64,000 nt of DNA from Nocardioides eburneiflavus (lineage in GTDB: Bacteria; Actinomycetota; Actinomycetes; Propionibacteriales; Nocardioidaceae), in contig NZ_SRRO01000001.1 in the NCBI RefSeq assembly GCF_004785795.1, forward strand, positions 2,852,001 to 2,916,000. The letters are read 5' to 3'. A program made the translations under genes and the position numbers. Shown in pieces: positions 48,353 through 57,028 of this stretch (its first letter is position 1; the number at the start of each line of letters is the position of its first letter). The notes beneath the pieces are model-generated. The model searched no databases. It was not told the DNA's origin and was given only the letters and a program-made list of their open reading frames with translations.

Positions 48353-50161
48353 ATGACTGAGACGGCTACTCGTGAGTTCACCACCGTCGGCGTGATCGGC
48401 CTCGGCACCATGGGCGCCGGCATCGCCGAGGTCTTCGCGCGCAACGGCTTCACCGTCGTCGGCGTCGAGCAGAACGACACGGGCCTCGAGCGGGGCCGCC
48501 AGCACCTCGAGCACTCGACGGGCCGGGCGGTGAAGCGTGAGAAGCTGACCCAGGAGCAGGCAGACGAGCTGCTCGGCCGGATCACACTGACCACCGACAT
48601 GAAGGAGCTGGCCGGAGCGGACCTCGTCGTCGAGGCCGTCGTGGAGTCCCTCGAGGTCAAGAAGTCGATCTTCCGGGCGCTGGACGACATCGTCCGCCCC
48701 GATGCGGTGCTCGCCACCAACACCTCCTCGCTGAGCGTCACCGAGATCTCGACCGCCAACGCGAAGCCCGGCCGGGTCGTGGGGGTCCACTTCTTCAACC
48801 CCGCACCCGTGCAGAACCTCGTCGAGATCATCCGCACCGTCGTCACCGAGCCCGACGTGCTCGCCGACGTGCAGGAGCTGCTGCGCAGCCTCGGCAAGAA
48901 CCCGGTCGTCTGCGGCGACAAGGCCGGCTTCATCGCCAACACGCTGCTCTTCGGCTACCTCAACCACGCGGTCGCGATGTACGAGGGCAAGTACGCCTCG
49001 CGCGAGGACATCGACGCCGCGATGCGCTTCGGCTGCGGCTACCCGATGGGTCCGCTGGCGCTGCTCGACCTGATCGGGCTCGACACGGCCTACGAGATCC
49101 TCGACACGATGTACAAGCAGGGCCGCGACCGCCTCCACGCGCCGGCGCCGATCCTCAAGCAGTACGTCACCGCGGGGCTGCTGGGCCGCAAGTCGGGTCG
49201 CGGCTTCTACACCTACGAGGCGCCCGACAGCCCCGTCGTCGTCGCGGACGCGCACACGCCGAGCGCGGATGACAAGCCCCGGCTGCAGCACGACATCAGG
49301 CTCGTCGGCGTCGTCGGCACCGGCACGATGGCCTCGGGGATCGTCGAGGTCTTCGCGAAGGCGGGCTACGACGTGCTGTTCACGGGCCGCGGCCAGGACA
49401 AGGTCGACGGCGTGGTCGCGACCATCACGAAGAACTTCGACAAGCAGATCCAGCGCGGTCGCGCGACCGAGGAGCAGAAGTCCGAGGTGCTGGGGCGCGT
49501 CCGCGGCACCACGTCGCTCGACGACCTCAAGGACGTCGACATCGTCGTCGAGGCCATCGCCGAGGACCTCGCGATCAAGACGACGCTCTTCGAGAACCTC
49601 GACGAGATCTGCACGGGTGGTCGAGGAGGGGCCGGCGCCATCCTGGCCACCACGACGTCGTCGCTGCCGATCATCTCGATGGCCCGGGTGACCAAGCGCC
49701 CGCAGGACGTCATCGGCATGCACTTCTTCAACCCGGCGGCGATCATGAAGCTCGTCGAGGTCGTCTCGACGGTCGCCACCGACGAGGCCGTCACCGAGAC
49801 GGTGCTGGCGCTGTGCGACCAGGTCGGCAAGGTGGCCGTGAAGTGCGGCGACCGCTCCGGCTTCATCGTCAACGCGCTGCTGTTCCCCTACCTCAACGAC
49901 GCGGTCAAGATGCTCGAGGCGCACTACGCCACCGCCGACGACATCGACACCGCGATGAAGCAGGGCTGTGCGCTGCCGATGGGCCCGTTCGAACTGCTCG
50001 ACGTCGTCGGCAACGACGTGTCGCTGGCCATCCAGCGCGAGCTCTACCTCGAGTTCCGTGAGCCCGGTTTCGCGCCCGCCCCGCTGCTGGAGCACCTGGT
50101 CACCGCGGGCTACCTCGGTCGCAAGACCGGCCGCGGCTTCCGGGACTACAGCGCGCGCTGA
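48353..50161 (+). CDS. Tandem 3-hydroxyacyl-CoA dehydrogenase
   Basis: A 602-residue protein with two complete 3-hydroxyacyl-CoA dehydrogenase units. Each has an NAD-binding loop (GLGTMGAG near residue 12, GTGTMASG near 320), the catalytic His region (GVHFFNPAP and GMHFFNPAA) and a C-terminal domain ([14 protein letters not shown] and [14 protein letters not shown]). It oxidises 3-hydroxyacyl-CoA to 3-ketoacyl-CoA. Both units look active. There is no enoyl-CoA hydratase domain. It is probably a 3-hydroxybutyryl-CoA dehydrogenase able to feed the crotonyl-CoA branch. Confidence 0.9.
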   Translation: MTETATREFTTVGVIGLGTMGAGIAEVFARNGFTVVGVEQNDTGLERGRQHLEHSTGRAVKREKLTQEQADELLGRITLTTDMKELAGADLVVEAVVESLEVKKSIFRALDDIVRPDAVLATNTSSLSVTEISTANAKPGRVVGVHFFNPAPVQNLVEIIRTVVTEPDVLADVQELLRSLGKNPVVCGDKAGFIANTLLFGYLNHAVAMYEGKYASREDIDAAMRFGCGYPMGPLALLDLIGLDTAYEILDTMYKQGRDRLHAPAPILKQYVTAGLLGRKSGRGFYTYEAPDSPVVVADAHTPSADDKPRLQHDIRLVGVVGTGTMASGIVEVFAKAGYDVLFTGRGQDKVDGVVATITKNFDKQIQRGRATEEQKSEVLGRVRGTTSLDDLKDVDIVVEAIAEDLAIKTTLFENLDEICTGGRGGAGAILATTTSSLPIISMARVTKRPQDVIGMHFFNPAAIMKLVEVVSTVATDEAVTETVLALCDQVGKVAVKCGDRSGFIVNALLFPYLNDAVKMLEAHYATADDIDTAMKQGCALPMGPFELLDVVGNDVSLAIQRELYLEFREPGFAPAPLLEHLVTAGYLGRKTGRGFRDYSAR

Positions 50162-50197
50162 GCCCGGGCGTCACTGGCGGAGCCGCCCCCTGGGCGT

Positions 50198-50329
50198 GCG
50201 TCATACGAACCGGAACTCATGGGTGCGTGTGATGTCTCAAGACATCGGTAACACAGATGTCCTGAGACATATGTGTTACCGATGTCCTGAGACTCGACAG
50301 GGCCTGACACGCGCGGATTCGTATGACGC
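50198..50329. mobile_element. 132-bp MITE-like palindromic element
   Basis: The element is bounded by perfect 12-bp inverted ends, GCGTCATACGAA (50198-50209) and TTCGTATGACGC (50318-50329). Inside is a perfect 15-bp inverted repeat, GACATCGGTAACACA (50241-50255) with TGTGTTACCGATGTC (50272-50286), around the small hairpin TGTC-CTGA-GACA. A further palindrome, GATGTCTCAAGACATC, is at 50231-50246. It has no coding capacity and no clear target duplication. It sits between convergent genes and may be a non-autonomous insertion element remnant. Confidence 0.6.
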
Positions 50330-50347
50330 TGAGGCGTCGACAGACGC

Positions 50348-50381
50348 GCACGCGCCGACCTCGTTCCTCGGTCGGCGCTGG
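50348..50381. repeat. 34-bp palindromic direct repeat, copy 1
   Basis: This stretch is identical to 50447-50480. Its core GCGCCGACC and GGTCGGCGC form a 9-bp stem around TCGTTCCTC. It is REP-like and intergenic. Confidence 0.85.
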
Positions 50382-50438
50382 CACGGTTTCGACGCGCCTC
50401 GCGTCCTCGCGGGCTCGTCCGCTGCGCTTGCTCAACCC

Positions 50439-50486
50439 GATTGACCGCACGCGCCGACCTCGTTCCTCGGTCGGCGCTGGTCAATC
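50439..50486 (-). terminator. Terminator of the VOC gene built from a repeat copy
   Basis: GATTGACC (50439-50446) and GGTCAATC (50479-50486) extend the stem of the enclosed repeat copy (50447-50480). The stem includes the stop codon of the minus-strand VOC gene, so it can end that transcript. Confidence 0.55.
50447..50480. repeat. 34-bp palindromic direct repeat, copy 2
   Basis: A second identical copy of the 34-base unit, 99 bases after the first, with the same GCGCCGACC/GGTCGGCGC stem. Confidence 0.85.
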
Positions 50487-50942
50487 GAGGCAGAACTCGT
50501 TGCCCTCCGGGTCGGCCATCCAGATGTGACCGGCGGTCATCGGCGGCGCCGGTTCGTGCCGCTCGACGCGGGTCGCACCCAGGGCGACGAGGCGTACGGC
50601 CTCCGCCTCGAGCGCGGCCATCCGCTCCTCGCCCTCGAGCCCGGGGGCCGTGCGGAGGTCGAGGTGCACCCGGTTCTTCGCGGTCTTGCCCTCGGGCACC
50701 CGCTGGAAGAACAGTCGCGGACCGTCGCCATCGGGGTCCTCGGCGGCGGACGCGGAGCCCCACTCCGACTCCGGCACGCCGACCTCGGCGAGGAAGGCGT
50801 GCCATGCCTCGAACGGGTCCTGTCCCGGCGCGACCTCGCGCCCGGGCGGGGGTGGGACGACGTAGCCCATTGCGTCGGCCCAGAAGCGCGAGAGCGCCTC
50901 GGGATCGTGGGCGTCGAAGGTGACCTGGATCGTCCGGCTCAT
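50481..50942 (-). CDS. VOC (glyoxalase-like) family protein
   Basis: A 153-residue protein with the paired beta-alpha-beta-beta-beta units of the vicinal-oxygen-chelate fold (VTFDAHDPEALSRFWADAMGY at the start, IWMADPEGNEFCLD at the end, where the last Glu is a usual metal ligand). Relatives are annotated as glyoxalase or bleomycin-resistance-like proteins. The substrate is unknown. The ATG at 50942 was chosen; ATG at 50951 is equally open. Confidence 0.85.
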   Translation of the reverse strand: MSRTIQVTFDAHDPEALSRFWADAMGYVVPPPPGREVAPGQDPFEAWHAFLAEVGVPESEWGSASAAEDPDGDGPRLFFQRVPEGKTAKNRVHLDLRTAPGLEGEERMAALEAEAVRLVALGATRVERHEPAPPMTAGHIWMADPEGNEFCLD

Positions 50943-50987
50943 GGACCCCATCGTGCCGTGCCCCACCGACAGCCTCGCTACCCGCCG

Positions 50988-51071
50988 GTTGGCGACTCGG
51001 GTGGGCTGCGAGGGGCCGGAAGGCCCCCCAAGTCGCCAACTGACGAGTTGGTCCGCCAACTGGTGAGTTGG
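50988..51071. repeat. Palindromic repeat cluster
   Basis: GTTGGCGACT (50988-50997) and AGTCGCCAAC (51031-51040) are exact inverted repeats enclosing the hairpin GGGGCC/GGCCCC. Two near-identical 18-mers follow (51034-51051 and 51054-51071, differing in two bases), each a CCAACT/AGTTGG palindrome. The cluster lies between two minus-strand genes and may also terminate the LuxR-type gene. Confidence 0.75.
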
Positions 51072-51119
51072 CACGGGCTCCGCGCCCGCCCCGCCCGGCC
51101 GCGGGGGGCGAAGCCGCCG

Positions 51120-53570
51120 TCAGCGGCTGTCGACGACCAGCGCGGCCAGACGGGCACGCGTGTTGATGTCCAGCTTGCGGTAGATGTGGGTGAGATGCGC
51201 GTCCACCGTGCGAGGGGAGACGAAGAGCTCCTCGGCGATCTGCCGGCTGGTGAGCCCGTGCGCCACCCGCTCGGCGACCTGGCGCTCGGCCGCGGTGAGC
51301 GCGTCGAGGACGGACGGCTGCGCGGAGGTGGGGCGGTGGAACACCGCGGTGACGAGCGGGACGGCTCTCGCGGAGAGGTCGCTCCCCTCGATCCAGCCCT
51401 CCGGCGGCCGGCTCGCCGGGACGATGTCGTCGACGGCGGAGTAGCCCCAGCGCACGGCCATCCGTGGCGTACGGAGGGCGAAGGCGGCCGCGGCGAGCGA
51501 TCGTGCCTCCGGCAGCTCGCGCGCCCGCGCCACCGCGGCGAGGCCGTCGAGGACGTCGGCGGCCCGGAGCGGGAGCCGCATCGAGCGGCAGTGCTCCAGC
51601 GCGGTCAGGTAGGTCGTCGTCGCCTGGTCGAGGTCGCCGAGGTCGAGCAGCGCGCGCCCGAGCAGGAGGCGTGCCTCGACGCCGTCGCGGCCGAGCCGCG
51701 CGGAGTCGGCGAGGGCGACGACGTCGGCGGCGAGCCCGGCCGCCTGCCGGGACTCGCCCCTCAGCAGCAGGTCGCGGCCGTCCTGGGCCAGCACCGGGAG
51801 GCGTACGGCCCACGGGAGGGTCTCCCGCACGACCTCCGTCGGCTCGTAGGTGGGGTCGAGGGCCCGCAGGAGCGTCTCGGCAAGCAGGCCGACGCGGTCC
51901 TCGGCCAGGTCGCGCGCCTCCACCACCACGGCCCGCGTGCCGGCGATGGCCTCTGCGGTGCGCCCCTGCTCGAGCGCGATGCGGGCGAGGACGGTCCGGA
52001 GCGAGAGGTCGATCCAGCGCTCGTCACCCGTGGTGCGGGCAGGCATGGCGTCGGCCGCCGCCTGCGTGGCCTCGGCGAAGCGGCCCTGCGAGGCGTACAC
52101 GTCGGCGAGCGTGCGGGTGGCCTGTCGGCTGATCGAACCCTCGGGGTCGAGGCTGAGCGCGCGCCTGGCCTCTGCCTCCGCGCTGGCGAGGTCGCCCGCG
52201 TCGAGGTGCATCTCGGCGCGGATCGAGGCGGTCTTGGCGAGCTGCTCCTCGGGGCACGGTGCCGACGAGGCGTGCTGGTCGGCGCGGTCGAGCAGCCAGA
52301 GTCCCTCGTAGGTGCCACGCATCTCCGACGCGGCAATCCCGGCGCGTCGCGCGATCTGTGCGCCGAGGGTGGGCGGGCCGTCCCCGAAGGCGAGCGCGCC
52401 CTCGAGGATCTCGACGGCCTCGCGGGCGCGCATCGAGGTGTAGAGCGAGGAGAAGATGCGATTGGCCACGGAGTAGCCCTCGGCCCGCGTCGCCGGGTCG
52501 GCGCAGGCGGTCAACACCGCGTGGCGCATCGCGGGCAGGTCGCGCAGCCACTCGGCGTCGGCGGCGCCGTAGTTGTCGTGGGCCGGCGCGTGGGCCTGCG
52601 CCCACGTCAGCAGGCCCGAGGCGACGGCCTCGCGGTCCTCCGGTCGCGCCAGCGCGCGTGCCCGGCCGCGGATCGGGGAGAGCATGTCGAACTGGCCCCG
52701 GCCGTCGACCTCGAGGAGGCTCCGGCGCACGAGGTTGCCCGCGATCTCGGCCGCCTCGGACGCCGGGACGTCCAGCACCCGGGCGAGCACCCCGAGGCCG
52801 ATCCGGAAGTCCAGCAGGCCGATGCGGCGCAGCGCGGTCGCGCTCGCCTCGTCGAGCAGGTCGTGCGCGGAGTCGACCGCCTGGTCGAGGCTGACCGTCG
52901 ACATCGCGTTGGCCAGCCCGACGAGCGCGGACTGCACCGCCACCTGCTCGATCAGCAGCGGCAGGCCGCCGGTCGCGCCCAGCAGGCGGCGGACCTCGTG
53001 GGCCTGCACGGCGAGGTCGACCTGCTGACCGCCCGCAGCGCGGATGCGGCGCAGGAACAGGTCGACCGCGGGCCCCTCCAGCGGCGCCCGCTGGGCCGGC
53101 ACCGGGAGCGGCCCGACGCGCACGACGGTCTCGAGCGGCTCGCCAGCCGTGGTCAGCGCGGTCACCACGACGCGGGCGTCCGTGGTGCTCTCCAGCATCG
53201 TCTGGAGCACCGGCCCGGCGCCCGTGGCGTCGAGGTCCAGCCCGTCGAGGACGAGGAGGCAGTCGCGTCCGTCGAGGGCGCGGCCGACCGCCCCGACGAG
53301 GGAGTCGCCGGGCGCCGTCTCGGACCCGAGACCCTCGAGCGCGGCCGCCAGCACGTCGTCGAGGCTGTGGAGCGTGCGCGCGTCCACCCAGGCGAGGGCC
53401 GCACCCGCCGACCCGTCGGTCGAGGTGGCAGCCGTCTCCGCGGCGACGTGGCGCACCAGCAGGGTCTTGCCGCTGCCGGGCGGGCCGACGACGCTCACCC
53501 AGCGGGACTCCTCGAGCGCCTCGTGCAACGCGCGACGTACGTCGTCACGACCGAGACAGGGAGACAGCAC
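51120..53570 (-). CDS. LuxR-family regulator with N-terminal ATPase
   Basis: An 816-residue regulator of the LAL-like type. The N-terminal ATPase has the P-loop GPPGSGKTLLV (about residues 29-39) and a Walker B-like CLLVLDGLDLD. The middle is a helical repeat region. The C-terminal LuxR helix-turn-helix (LTAAERQVAERVAHGL, then SRQIAEELFVSPRTVDAHLT) ends the protein. The GTG start follows TAGGTT (53577-53582, minus strand) by six bases. Its targets are unknown. Confidence 0.9.
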   Translation of the reverse strand: MLSPCLGRDDVRRALHEALEESRWVSVVGPPGSGKTLLVRHVAAETAATSTDGSAGAALAWVDARTLHSLDDVLAAALEGLGSETAPGDSLVGAVGRALDGRDCLLVLDGLDLDATGAGPVLQTMLESTTDARVVVTALTTAGEPLETVVRVGPLPVPAQRAPLEGPAVDLFLRRIRAAGGQQVDLAVQAHEVRRLLGATGGLPLLIEQVAVQSALVGLANAMSTVSLDQAVDSAHDLLDEASATALRRIGLLDFRIGLGVLARVLDVPASEAAEIAGNLVRRSLLEVDGRGQFDMLSPIRGRARALARPEDREAVASGLLTWAQAHAPAHDNYGAADAEWLRDLPAMRHAVLTACADPATRAEGYSVANRIFSSLYTSMRAREAVEILEGALAFGDGPPTLGAQIARRAGIAASEMRGTYEGLWLLDRADQHASSAPCPEEQLAKTASIRAEMHLDAGDLASAEAEARRALSLDPEGSISRQATRTLADVYASQGRFAEATQAAADAMPARTTGDERWIDLSLRTVLARIALEQGRTAEAIAGTRAVVVEARDLAEDRVGLLAETLLRALDPTYEPTEVVRETLPWAVRLPVLAQDGRDLLLRGESRQAAGLAADVVALADSARLGRDGVEARLLLGRALLDLGDLDQATTTYLTALEHCRSMRLPLRAADVLDGLAAVARARELPEARSLAAAAFALRTPRMAVRWGYSAVDDIVPASRPPEGWIEGSDLSARAVPLVTAVFHRPTSAQPSVLDALTAAERQVAERVAHGLTSRQIAEELFVSPRTVDAHLTHIYRKLDINTRARLAALVVDSR

Positions 53571-53712
53571 ACCCCGAACCTATCGCTCCACGGCTCCAGA
53601 GATACGTAGGACTACGGATGCTGGGCCGCGCCGTCCCGCGGGATGCTTCTCGTACGCCGGGGCGACGGGACTGCACGAGGGGATGGTCCCGCAGCCGACC
53701 GGCCGCCTGTCG

Positions 53713-53754
53713 GAGCAGGCCGCACATCGTCGGGGGTCGATGGGCGGCCTGCTC
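53713..53754. repeat. 42-bp hairpin repeat in a divergent intergenic region
   Basis: GAGCAGGCCGC (53713-53723) and GCGGCCTGCTC (53744-53754) are exact inverted repeats. Just inside, CATCG and CGATG continue the pairing, leaving an 8-base loop. It lies between divergent genes, so it is not at a terminator position. The 270 bases here otherwise hold only the two -10 boxes. Confidence 0.75.
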
Positions 53755-53839
53755 TCGCAGGTCGCAGCCCCTGCCTGCGCCGCCTCTGGCTCGCCTCCGC
53801 GCCGCTGTGCTGCTTGCCGTCGCTGCGTACTCTGGGGCC

Positions 53840-54601
53840 ATGGAACTCGTCCTCGTGCTGGTCGTCCTCGGCGGGCTGACGGCGGTCGCGGTGGCTGCCG
53901 GGAAGTCGGGCAAGAAGCGTGAGCTGGCCCGCGTCGAGGCCGAGGTCGCCCCCGTGAAGAAGCTCGCCGAGGAGGACGTCACCGCCCTCGGCGTCGAGCT
54001 CCAGGACCTCGACATCGAGCTGGCCGGCGAGCCCCTCGACGCGGGTGCCAACGCCGACTACCAGCGGGCCCTCGACTCCTACGAGTCGGCGAAGACCGCG
54101 GCGGCGGCCCTGACGAGGCCCGAGGACGTCAAGCACGTCACCGAGATCCTCGAGGACGGTCGTTACGCGATGGCGTGCGTCCGCGCCCGGGTGGCGGGCG
54201 AACCGCTGCCGCAGCGCCGACCGCCGTGCTTCTTCGACCCGCGCCACGGCCTGTCCGTCGCCGACGTCCCGTGGACGCCGCCGGGCGGCACGGCGCGCGA
54301 GGTGCCCGCGTGCGCGCTCGACGTGGAGCGAGTGCGGGCCGGGGCCGAGCCCGACATCCGCAAGGTCATGGTGGGTTCGCGCCGGGTGCCCTACTGGCAG
54401 GGCGGCCGCGCCTACCAGCCCTACGCCCAGGGCTACTTCGGTGGCTTCGGTCCGATGGACTGGATGTTCATGGGAATGCTCTTCGGTGGTGGCTTCGACG
54501 GCCTTGGTGAGGGCATCGGGGCGATCGGCGAGGGCATCGGTGACATGTTCGGCGGGATCGGCGACGGCATCGGCGACCTGTTCGACGGCTTCGACTTCTG
54601 A
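53840..54601 (+). CDS. Conserved hypothetical protein with N-terminal membrane helix and Gly-rich tail
   Basis: A 253-residue protein. A membrane helix (about residues 2-20) is followed by a charged helical region (about 22-105), a CFFDPRHG segment near residue 132, and a C-terminal Gly/Phe/Asp-rich repeat (GEGIGAIGEGIGDMFGGIGD, about 225-244). It looks like a conserved actinobacterial family, but I cannot name it. TACTCT (53828-53833) six bases before the ATG predicts a leaderless mRNA. Confidence 0.7.
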   Translation: MELVLVLVVLGGLTAVAVAAGKSGKKRELARVEAEVAPVKKLAEEDVTALGVELQDLDIELAGEPLDAGANADYQRALDSYESAKTAAAALTRPEDVKHVTEILEDGRYAMACVRARVAGEPLPQRRPPCFFDPRHGLSVADVPWTPPGGTAREVPACALDVERVRAGAEPDIRKVMVGSRRVPYWQGGRAYQPYAQGYFGGFGPMDWMFMGMLFGGGFDGLGEGIGAIGEGIGDMFGGIGDGIGDLFDGFDF

Positions 54602-54653
54602 GCGCCGGCGGTCCCACGTGCGCCGGTCCGTCGGGCTGCGGGAGGATGGTGCC

Positions 54654-55421
54654 GTGAGCCTGCACCGCACCGAGCTCGGCGAGTCCGGGCAGCGCGTCGT
54701 CTTCTGCCACGGACTCTTCGGCCAGGGCAAGAACTGGACGCAGGCAGGCAAGGCGCTCAGCGCCGACCACCGCGTGCTGCTCCTCGACATGCCCAACCAC
54801 GGCCGGTCGCCGTGGACCGAGACCTTCGACTACCTCGAGCTGGCCGACCTGGTCGCAGCTGAGCTGGGCGACGAGCCCGTCGCCCTCGTCGGCCACTCCA
54901 TGGGCGGCAAGATCGCGATGTGCCTGGCCCTGCGGCATCCCCACCTCGTCGAGCGGCTCGCCGTCGTCGACGTCGCCCCCGTGGCGTACGAGAGCGGGCG
55001 CGAGTTCGTCGGTTACATCGACACCATGCGGTCCCTCGACCTCGCGTCGCTGGAGCGGCGCGACCAGGCCGAGGCCGCGCTGCACGACGCGGTGCCGAAC
55101 CGGGTGGTGCGCAGCTTCCTCCTGCAGAACCTGCGCCGCGGGGACGACGGCTGGCACTGGCAGGTCAACCTCGACCTGCTGGGGGAGCACATGCCCGACC
55201 TCGTGGGCTGGCCCGGCGACCAGGTCGGCGACGCGACCTACCACGGCCCGGTGCTGTGGGTCGGCGGCGCCCGCTCCGACTACATCTCCGACGAGCACGC
55301 GGTCGAGATGGACCGCAGGTTCCCGCGCAACCGGCGGGTCCTCATCAAGGACGCCGGCCACTGGGTGCACTCGGAGCAGCCGGAGGTCTTCCTCGAGGTG
55401 GTGCGACGCTTCCTGGCCTGA
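54654..55421 (+). CDS. Alpha/beta hydrolase
   Basis: A 255-residue hydrolase. The nucleophile elbow GHSMGG lies at about residues 80-85, the oxyanion segment FCHGLFGQGKNW near the N-terminus, and the catalytic histidine in DAGHWVHSEQPE near the C-terminus. It resembles YbfF-type esterases. The GTG start has GGAGG eight bases upstream. The substrate is unknown. Confidence 0.87.
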   Translation: MSLHRTELGESGQRVVFCHGLFGQGKNWTQAGKALSADHRVLLLDMPNHGRSPWTETFDYLELADLVAAELGDEPVALVGHSMGGKIAMCLALRHPHLVERLAVVDVAPVAYESGREFVGYIDTMRSLDLASLERRDQAEAALHDAVPNRVVRSFLLQNLRRGDDGWHWQVNLDLLGEHMPDLVGWPGDQVGDATYHGPVLWVGGARSDYISDEHAVEMDRRFPRNRRVLIKDAGHWVHSEQPEVFLEVVRRFLA

Positions 55422-55439
55422 GCGGCGGGTGCGTGCGGG

Positions 55440-55976
55440 TCAGGCCCGCTGGCGGGCGCGGTAGGCAGCGACGGCCTCGCGGTTGCCGCAGGTGGTCGAG
55501 CAGTAACGGCGCGAGCGGTTGCGCGAGAGGTCGAGCACCACGTCGTCGCAGTCGTCGGCTGCGCACCGCGCGAGCCGTGACATCTCGTCGGCGCGGATCA
55601 CGTCGACCATCGCCATCGCGGTCTCCACCACGACGCGCTCGTCCAGCGGGCGGTAGGGGTCGACGGCGTGCAGGTGCCAGTCCCACTGGTCGTGGCGCTG
55701 GAGCTGGGGGAGCGCCCTGGCCCGCGCGAGCATCGCGTTGACCATCTGGGCGGCCTCGTCGCGCTCGGCCAGCAGCAACGCCTTCAGCGACGGGCGGAGC
55801 CGGCGTACGGCCTCGAGCTCCTGCGGGGTGGCGTCGTGGCGACCGGTGTAGGACCAGGTGGCGAGGAAGGCTGACAGGTCGTCGACCGAGCCGAGCGGGT
55901 CGCCGGGCTCGTCGGTGGAGTTGACGAGGGCGACCGCGGCCTGCAGCGCGGCGTCGGTGTCATCCGTGAAAAGCAT
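55440..55976 (-). CDS. CGNR zinc finger (ABATE domain) regulator
   Basis: A 178-residue protein with an N-terminal ABATE-type domain and a C-terminal zinc finger: cysteines in CAADDC and CSTTCGNR, the motif naming the family. These proteins are regarded as stress-related regulators. It is divergent from the EamA transporter, and the two promoters overlap face to face, so it probably controls the transporter. TAATGT (55983-55988, minus strand) six bases upstream predicts a leaderless mRNA. Confidence 0.88.
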   Translation of the reverse strand: MLFTDDTDAALQAAVALVNSTDEPGDPLGSVDDLSAFLATWSYTGRHDATPQELEAVRRLRPSLKALLLAERDEAAQMVNAMLARARALPQLQRHDQWDWHLHAVDPYRPLDERVVVETAMAMVDVIRADEMSRLARCAADDCDDVVLDLSRNRSRRYCSTTCGNREAVAAYRARQRA

Positions 55977-55977
55977 G

Positions 55978-56010
55978 TTGACACATTACATCAGCGACGC
56001 CTAATGTCAT
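55978..56010. promoter_or_regulatory. Interlocked face-to-face promoters of the CGNR regulator and EamA genes
   Basis: On the plus strand TTGACA (55978-55983) and TAATGT (56002-56007) are spaced by 18 bases. On the minus strand ATGACA (56010-56005) and TAATGT (55988-55983) are spaced by 16. The -10 of each overlaps the -35 of the other, so only one polymerase can bind. Both place the start of transcription at a start codon. Confidence 0.65.
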
Positions 56011-56014
56011 GACC

Positions 56015-57028
56015 GTGACGCTTTTGAATCATGACACCCGTTCGTCACGGACCGCCGCGGGCCTGGCGCTGGCGGTGGCCTCTGCGACGTCGTTCGGACT
56101 GTCCGGTGCCCTCGCCCGCGGGCTGCTCGACACGGGCTGGAGTGCCGGTGCGGCGGTGACCGTACGGGTGCTCCTCGCGGCAGCCGTCCTCGCGGCCCCG
56201 GGTGCGCTGGCGCTCCGCGGCCGCTGGCACCTGCTGCGCGACAACGCCGGGCTGGTCGCCGTCTACGGCGTCGCAGCCGTCGCGGGCGCCCAGCTGTGCT
56301 ACTTCTACGCCGTGACCTACATGCAGGTCAGCGTCGCGCTGCTGCTGGAGTACACCGCACCCGTCGCCGTCGTGGTGTGGCTCTGGCTGCGGCACGGCCA
56401 TCGTCCCTCAGGACTCACGGCGCTGGGTGGGCTGCTCGCACTGGGCGGGCTCACGCTGGTGCTCGACGTGGTGCCGGGCGTCGAGCTCAGCACGGCCGGC
56501 GTGCTCTGGGCACTCGGCGCGATGGTGGGCGCGGCGACCTACTTCGTGATCTCCGCCGACGAGAGCAACGGCCTTCCCGGCATCAGCCTCGCGGCCGGCG
56601 GCCTGGTGGTGGGAGCCACCGCCCTGGCGGTGGCCGGCGGCACCGGCGTGCTGCCCCTCGACTGGTCCACCGACGACGCCGTCTACGACGGGTTCGCGGT
56701 GCCGTGGTGGGTCGCGGTCCTCGCGCTCGGCCTCGTGACGGCGGCCGTCGCCTACGTCACCGGGATCGCGGCGGGCCGCCGGCTGGGCAGCCGGCTGGCG
56801 TCGTTCGTCGCCCTGGGCGAGGTGCTCGCGGCCGTCCTGTGGACGTGGGCCCTCCTCGGCGAGCTGCCGCGACCGGTCCAGCTGGCCGGCGGGCTGCTCG
56901 TGCTCGCCGGCGTGGTCGTGGTGAAGCTGGGCGAGGGTCGCGCGCCGCTCGTGGTCGAGCCCGTGCCCGTGGCCGGGCCCGGGCTCGAGCCCGCGGAGGG
57001 GTCGTTCAGCGGGCGTCCTGTCGCTTGA
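56015..57028 (+). CDS. EamA/DMT-family transporter
   Basis: A 337-residue polytopic protein with two EamA repeats, about ten membrane segments (SGALARGLLDTGW early, SRLASFVALGEVLAAVLWTWALLGE in the second repeat). Members export metabolites or drugs. The GTG at 56015 was chosen because the promoter's -10 ends at 56007, seven bases before it; the in-frame ATG at 56009 would lie upstream of the predicted transcription start. The 3' end overlaps the convergent AI-2E gene by 23 bases. Confidence 0.87.
   Translation: MTLLNHDTRSSRTAAGLALAVASATSFGLSGALARGLLDTGWSAGAAVTVRVLLAAAVLAAPGALALRGRWHLLRDNAGLVAVYGVAAVAGAQLCYFYAVTYMQVSVALLLEYTAPVAVVVWLWLRHGHRPSGLTALGGLLALGGLTLVLDVVPGVELSTAGVLWALGAMVGAATYFVISADESNGLPGISLAAGGLVVGATALAVAGGTGVLPLDWSTDDAVYDGFAVPWWVAVLALGLVTAAVAYVTGIAAGRRLGSRLASFVALGEVLAAVLWTWALLGELPRPVQLAGGLLVLAGVVVVKLGEGRAPLVVEPVPVAGPGLEPAEGSFSGRPVA

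Noticed and set aside
50162..50447. Small open frames in the repeat region after the hydroxyacyl-CoA dehydrogenase
   Set aside because: They read through palindromic repeats on both strands, lack ribosome sites and show no protein-like composition.
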